From contig DASUFI010000171.1 in NCBI GenBank assembly GCA_036274635.1, positions 1 through 9,435 on the forward strand: a stretch of 9,435 nt of DNA, in the 5' to 3' direction. Each line of letters opens with the position of its first letter. Positions within the stretch are counted from its first letter, which is position 1. Of the stretch, positions 6,229 through 9,435 are shown piece after piece. Origin of the DNA: DASUFI01 sp036274635. GTDB lineage: Bacteria; Planctomycetota; B15-G4. The position numbers and the translations under genes were made by a program. Below the pieces are notes generated by a model, which was not told where the DNA came from, did no database searches, and saw nothing but the letters and a program-made list of their open reading frames with translations.

Positions 6229-7413
6229 GTGCTCTTCCTGGCGCACCGGGCTCCGTTCCCGCCGGACAAGGGCGATCGCCTGCGCGCCTTCCGGCACGTG
6301 CAGCGGCTGGCCCGCCTGGGACCGGTGGACCTGGTCGCCCTGGCCGACGACGAGCCCGCCGCCGCCGCCGCCCGCGCCGGCCTCGCGCCGCTGTGCCGCG
6401 AGGTGCACGTCTTCGCCCGCCACCGCCGCCGCGCCGCGCTGCGCGCCGGCCTGGCGCTGCTCGGGGGCCGCAGCCTCACCGCGGCCTGGTACGACGACGG
6501 ACGCGTGCGCGCCGCCCTGGACGGCCTCGCCGCACGCCGCGCGCACCGCCTGCTGTGGGCCTTCTCCTCCGGCACCTGGCCGTGGTGGTGCCGCGCGCGC
6601 GCGCCGCGCCGCATCGCGGACCTGTGCGACCTGGACGCGCTCAAGTGGGAGGCGCTCGGGCGTCGCGGCGGACCGCGCGGCGCGCTGTGGCGCCTCGAGG
6701 CGCGCCGCCTGCTGCCGCTCGAGCTGCGCCTCGCCGCGGAGGCCGACCTCGTGCTGCTGATCACGGCCGGCGAGGAGCAGGACCTGCGCGCCCGCGGCGG
6801 CCGGCCGCGGCGCCTCGAGCTGCTGACCAACGGCGTGGACGCGCGCGCCTTCGAAGGCCTGCCGCCGCCCTCGGCCGCCGGCCCGGTCGTGGCCTTCCTC
6901 GGCCAGATGGACTACCCGCCCAACGTGGCCGCGGCCCTGCACCTGGCGCGCGAGGTGCTGCCCGGCGTGCGTCGCCGCGTTCCGGGTGCGCGCCTGCTGG
7001 TGCTCGGCCGCGCGCCGTCGCCCGAGGTGGCCGCGCTCGCGCGCGCGGGCGAGGTCGAGGTGACGGGCGAGGTGCCCGACGTCGCCGCGGCGCTCGGGCG
7101 GGCCGCCGTCTTCGCCGCGCCGCTCGACGAGGGCCGCGGCCTGCCCAACAAGGTGCTCGAGGCGCTGGCGGCGGGCCGCGCGACGGTGGTGTCCAGCCTC
7201 GCCGCGCGCGCCCTCTCGGGCACGCCCGGCCGCGACTACCTGGTGGCCGACGGCACGCCGGCGCGGGTGGAGGCCATCGCCGGCCTGCTGGCCGACCCGG
7301 CGCGCTGCGATGCGCTGGGCGCCGCGGGCCGCGCCTGGGTCACGCGCGCCCACGACTGGGACGCGGTCCTCGCGCGCCTCGAGCAGCTCGTGCGGGAGAC
7401 CACCCGTGCGTGA
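6229..7413 (+). CDS. GT4-type glycosyltransferase, exosortase-associated stp1-like
   Basis: From the GTG at 6229 the protein has 394 residues with the two-domain GT-B layout. The N-terminus LFLAHRAPFPPDKGDRLR (2-19) is the hallmark of the 'sugar transferase, PEP-CTERM/EpsH1-associated' stp1 group (TIGR03087). The C-terminal half has NGVD at 201-204, FLGQMDYPPNV at 223-233, VPDV near 282-285, and LDEGRGLPNKVLEALA (299-314), the donor-binding block with the conserved Glu. The family transfers a sugar from a nucleotide donor to a lipid-linked acceptor at the cytoplasmic face of the inner membrane; which sugar is unknown. Start choice: GTG with GGAGG upstream puts the first strand right at the N-terminus, slightly short. 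A run of five GCC codons (6358-6372) encodes AAAAA and could be a slippage site. The 3' end overlaps the next gene by 8 bases. Confidence 0.87.
   Translation: MLFLAHRAPFPPDKGDRLRAFRHVQRLARLGPVDLVALADDEPAAAAARAGLAPLCREVHVFARHRRRAALRAGLALLGGRSLTAAWYDDGRVRAALDGLAARRAHRLLWAFSSGTWPWWCRARAPRRIADLCDLDALKWEALGRRGGPRGALWRLEARRLLPLELRLAAEADLVLLITAGEEQDLRARGGRPRRLELLTNGVDARAFEGLPPPSAAGPVVAFLGQMDYPPNVAAALHLAREVLPGVRRRVPGARLLVLGRAPSPEVAALARAGEVEVTGEVPDVAAALGRAAVFAAPLDEGRGLPNKVLEALAAGRATVVSSLAARALSGTPGRDYLVADGTPARVEAIAGLLADPARCDALGAAGRAWVTRAHDWDAVLARLEQLVRETTRA
7394..7398 (+). promoter_or_regulatory. Shine-Dalgarno deciding the ligase-like gene start
   Basis: GGGAG, inside the end of the glycosyltransferase gene, lies 7 bases before the GTG at 7406. 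It favours that start over an in-frame ATG at 7310, which would add 32 Ser/Arg-rich residues unlike the family. Confidence 0.65.
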
Positions 7414-8761
7414 CGTGGTCGTCTTCGTCCTGTTCATCACGCTGCTGCCCACGTGCTTCCTCAAGCCGTGGTACGGGCTGATGGCCTTCTCCTGGCTGGC
7501 CTACAACCGCACGCAGGACCTCACCTGGGGCTTCGCGCGCGCGCTGCCCATCTCCCAGACCATCGCCATCGCCATGATCGGCGGCTGGCTCATGTGGGAG
7601 TACCGGCCCTTCTGGTTCAACAACTGGCGGCTGCGCGGGATGGTGGCCCTGGTGCTGATGGTGGGCATCTCCATGGGCCTGAACACCATCTCGTGGGACA
7701 TCAGCGGCACCCGCTACGTGGAGCTGATCAAGATCGTGTTCGTGGCGCTGCTCACCTCGGCGCTGCTGGTCACGCGCGCGCGGCTGCGCTCCTTCTCGTA
7801 CGTGGTCGCGCTGGGCCTGGGCTTCTACGGCGTGAAGAACGCCATCTGGTACCTGCTGGGCGGCGGCACCATCGTGGGCCCTGGCGGCATGCTCAAGGAC
7901 AACAACGACTTCGCCCTCGCGATGGTCATGAACCTGCCCTTCCTGTGGTATCTGTCCTACGACACGGGCAGCTTCCGCGGCGCGAAGCTGGTGAAGTGGG
8001 GGCTGCGCGGGGCCTTCGGCATGACCCTGCTCACGATCATGTCCACCGGCTCGCGCGGCGGCTTCCTCGCGATGGCCCTGGTGCTCGTGCTCATGGCCTG
8101 GAAGACGCGCTGGAAGGTGCCGGGCCTCGCGGGCCTGGTGCTGCTGGGCATGCTGGGCTACGCGCTCGCGCCGGCGTCCTACAAGGAGCGCCTGGCCTCC
8201 ATCTCGTCCGCGTCCGACCAGTCGGCGCAGGGCCGCCTGCTCAGCTGGAGGGTGGCGGGCAACATGATCAAGCACAACCCCATCCTGGGGATCGGCTTCC
8301 AGAACATGTACTGGCAGTACCAGCACTACCTCACCGGCATCTCGCTGCCGCCGGAGGCCGAGAAGATCCCCAGCCGCGTGGCGCACAACAGCTACCTGCA
8401 GATCTGGGCCGAGTCCGGCACCATCGCCTTCGCGCTGTTCATGTACCTGCTGCTGAGCACGATCACGGGCATGCGGCGGCTGGCGTCCGCCGTGGCGGGC
8501 ACCGACGACGAGTGGATCACCACCTACGCGCGCACCATCGAGGTCACGCTCGTGGGCTACATGGCCGGCGCGATGTTCCTCAACCGCGCGCACTTCGACC
8601 TCATGTACCAGGTGGTGGCGGTGGGCGTCATGCTGCCCGTGGTGGTGCTGGCCGAGCGGCAGCGCGTGGACGCGCTGCGCCGCCGGCGCCTGGGGCCGGC
8701 CAAGACCTCCGAGGTGCGCGTGTCGCACGGCGACCCGTTCGTGCAGCTGCCGGCGAGATGA
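7406..8761 (+). CDS. O-antigen ligase/polymerase-like membrane protein, exosortase A-associated type
   Basis: The protein has 451 residues from a GTG at 7406. It is very hydrophobic, with about 11-12 likely membrane segments (for example around 4-19, 50-64, 78-92, 107-122, 130-150, 168-183, 219-231, 240-255, 338-352 and 398-415). The Wzy_C/O-antigen ligase features are visible: STGSRGG at 213-219, a large extracytoplasmic loop about 256-337 carrying GRLLSW (276-281), NPILGIGFQN (291-300) and HNSYLQIWAESG (327-338, with the family's conserved His). The opening MRDVVVFVLF, LTWGF at 39-43 and GFYGVKN at 139-145 match the 'probable O-glycosylation ligase, exosortase A-associated' group (TIGR03097). 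It may ligate lipid-linked chains to an acceptor or polymerise repeat units; sequence alone does not decide. The last 33 or so residues are a charged cytoplasmic tail. The next gene overlaps it in an ATGA. Confidence 0.88.
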   Translation: MRDVVVFVLFITLLPTCFLKPWYGLMAFSWLAYNRTQDLTWGFARALPISQTIAIAMIGGWLMWEYRPFWFNNWRLRGMVALVLMVGISMGLNTISWDISGTRYVELIKIVFVALLTSALLVTRARLRSFSYVVALGLGFYGVKNAIWYLLGGGTIVGPGGMLKDNNDFALAMVMNLPFLWYLSYDTGSFRGAKLVKWGLRGAFGMTLLTIMSTGSRGGFLAMALVLVLMAWKTRWKVPGLAGLVLLGMLGYALAPASYKERLASISSASDQSAQGRLLSWRVAGNMIKHNPILGIGFQNMYWQYQHYLTGISLPPEAEKIPSRVAHNSYLQIWAESGTIAFALFMYLLLSTITGMRRLASAVAGTDDEWITTYARTIEVTLVGYMAGAMFLNRAHFDLMYQVVAVGVMLPVVVLAERQRVDALRRRRLGPAKTSEVRVSHGDPFVQLPAR

Positions 8762-9435
8762 GCGCCGGCCCGACGCGGCTCGCCGTCGTGGTCCCGGACC
8801 TGCGCGTGGGTGGCCTGCAGTCCATGGCCGTGCGCCTGGCGCTGGCCCTCGACCGCGCCGAGTGGGAGCCGCGCTTCTACGCCTTCGACGGCGAGGGCCC
8901 GCTGTCGGGCGAGCTCGCGGCGGCGGGCCTCGCGCACGCCCTGCTGCCGCGCGACGGGCTGGACCGCGGCCTCGCGCGCCGGCTGGCGGCGCGCCTCGCC
9001 GGCGACGGCGTGGGGCTCGTGCACTGCCACAACATCACCGCGCTCTTCCACGGCGCGCGCGCCGCGCGGCTGGCCGGCGCGCTGCCGGTGCTCTACACCG
9101 AGCACGACCGCGACATGCCCGCGCCCTGGCGCCACCGCCTGCTGCACCGCTGGCTGGCGCGCGGCGTCACCCGCACCGTCGCCGTGAGCCGCCGTCTCGC
9201 CGACGCGCTGGTGCGCTTCGAGGGCTTTCCGCGCGAGCGCACCGCGCCGCTGCTCAACGGTGCCGCCGATCCGCTGGCGGCCTTCCCCGCCGGCCGCGCC
9301 GTCGCGCGCGCCGAGCTCTCCTGGGACGCCGCGCCCGTCGCGCTGGCGGTCGGCAGCCTCACCCCCGTCAAGAACCACGCCGGCCTGCTGGCGGCCTTCG
9401 CCGGCGCGCTGGCGCGCCTGCCGGAGGCGCGCCTG
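8758..9435 (+). CDS. GT4-type glycosyltransferase, N-terminal part (3' end outside window)
   Basis: The frame is open from the ATG at 8758 to the last base, giving 226 residues with no stop. The ATG overlaps the ligase-like gene's TGA (8759-8761), so the two should be co-translated. The acceptor-side domain has the typical VGGLQ loop (17-21), VHCHN near 88-92, TEHDRD at 114-119, AVSRRLADAL from 142 and NGAAD at 167-171. The donor-side domain begins with AVGSLTPVKNH (197-207), where G199 and K205 occupy the phosphate-binding positions of GT4 enzymes. About 150 residues are missing. It resembles the second exosortase-locus sugar transferase group (stp2, TIGR03088), but that is less certain than the GT4 assignment because the diagnostic C-terminal part is absent. 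It probably adds a further sugar to the same lipid-linked oligosaccharide. Confidence 0.87.
   Translation, partial: MSAGPTRLAVVVPDLRVGGLQSMAVRLALALDRAEWEPRFYAFDGEGPLSGELAAAGLAHALLPRDGLDRGLARRLAARLAGDGVGLVHCHNITALFHGARAARLAGALPVLYTEHDRDMPAPWRHRLLHRWLARGVTRTVAVSRRLADALVRFEGFPRERTAPLLNGAADPLAAFPAGRAVARAELSWDAAPVALAVGSLTPVKNHAGLLAAFAGALARLPEARL

Noticed and set aside
6358..6372. Five GCC codons in tandem as a phase-variation repeat
   Set aside because: Only five trinucleotide units, and changes would keep the frame. It is better explained by alanine-rich GC-biased coding.
7340..8728. 462-codon minus-strand open frame opposite the ligase-like gene
   Set aside because: Same composition artefact. 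The sense strand has a convincing multi-TM family member, while the antisense product is His/Glu/Arg-rich without motifs.
1..9435. CRISPR arrays, tRNA or rRNA genes, and insertion-sequence transposases
   Set aside because: No regularly spaced repeats, cloverleaf or rRNA-like segment, or transposase motif was seen on either strand.

Overview
This is a gene-dense, very GC-rich stretch in which every recognisable gene lies on the + strand. G or C dominates third codon positions, and long spurious open frames run through the other five frames. The genes form a cell-surface polysaccharide locus of a Gram-negative-type bacterium, shown by an outer-membrane polysaccharide export lipoprotein, a chain-length regulator and an O-antigen-ligase-like membrane protein. 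I cannot name the organism. The base composition and exosortase-associated (EpsH/XrtA-like) flavour of the second half would fit high-GC Proteobacteria, Myxococcota or related deep phyla.

Region 1 (1-3381) makes nucleotide sugars. It holds the 3' two thirds of an NAD-dependent sugar-nucleotide epimerase. After a 101-bp gap come rmlA (short, SpsI-like glucose-1-phosphate thymidylyltransferase), rmlD (dTDP-4-dehydrorhamnose reductase) and rmlB (dTDP-glucose 4,6-dehydratase). rmlA-rmlD are 2 bp apart and rmlD-rmlB overlap in an ATGA. Together they cover three of the four steps from glucose-1-phosphate to dTDP-L-rhamnose. The 3,5-epimerase gene rmlC is not in the window.

Region 2 (3382-3697) is the only long non-coding stretch. 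It holds a 160-bp element that is one long imperfect palindrome with near-perfect 18-bp ends (3381-3540). Its first base is the last base of the rmlB stop codon. Two further stable hairpins follow at 3571-3602 and 3633-3658, the second with a GCGA (GNRA-type) loop, and then a clear Shine-Dalgarno for the next gene.

Region 3 (3698-9435) handles assembly and export. It encodes an outer-membrane polysaccharide export lipoprotein (OPX), a three-TM chain-length determinant (PCP), a GT4-type glycosyltransferase resembling the exosortase-associated stp1 group, a 451-aa O-antigen ligase/polymerase-like membrane protein resembling the exosortase A-associated 'O-glycosylation ligase' group, and the first 226 codons of a second GT4-type glycosyltransferase. 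The genes are packed with 3-bp, 35-bp, overlapping 8-bp and overlapping 4-bp junctions, so they look like one operon. The likely division of labour is: Rml enzymes and the epimerase supply activated sugars, the glycosyltransferases build a repeat unit, the ligase/polymerase-like protein joins units or transfers chains, the PCP sets chain length and the OPX lipoprotein provides the outer-membrane exit. No flippase, exosortase, tyrosine autokinase, RNA gene, insertion sequence or CRISPR array was seen.
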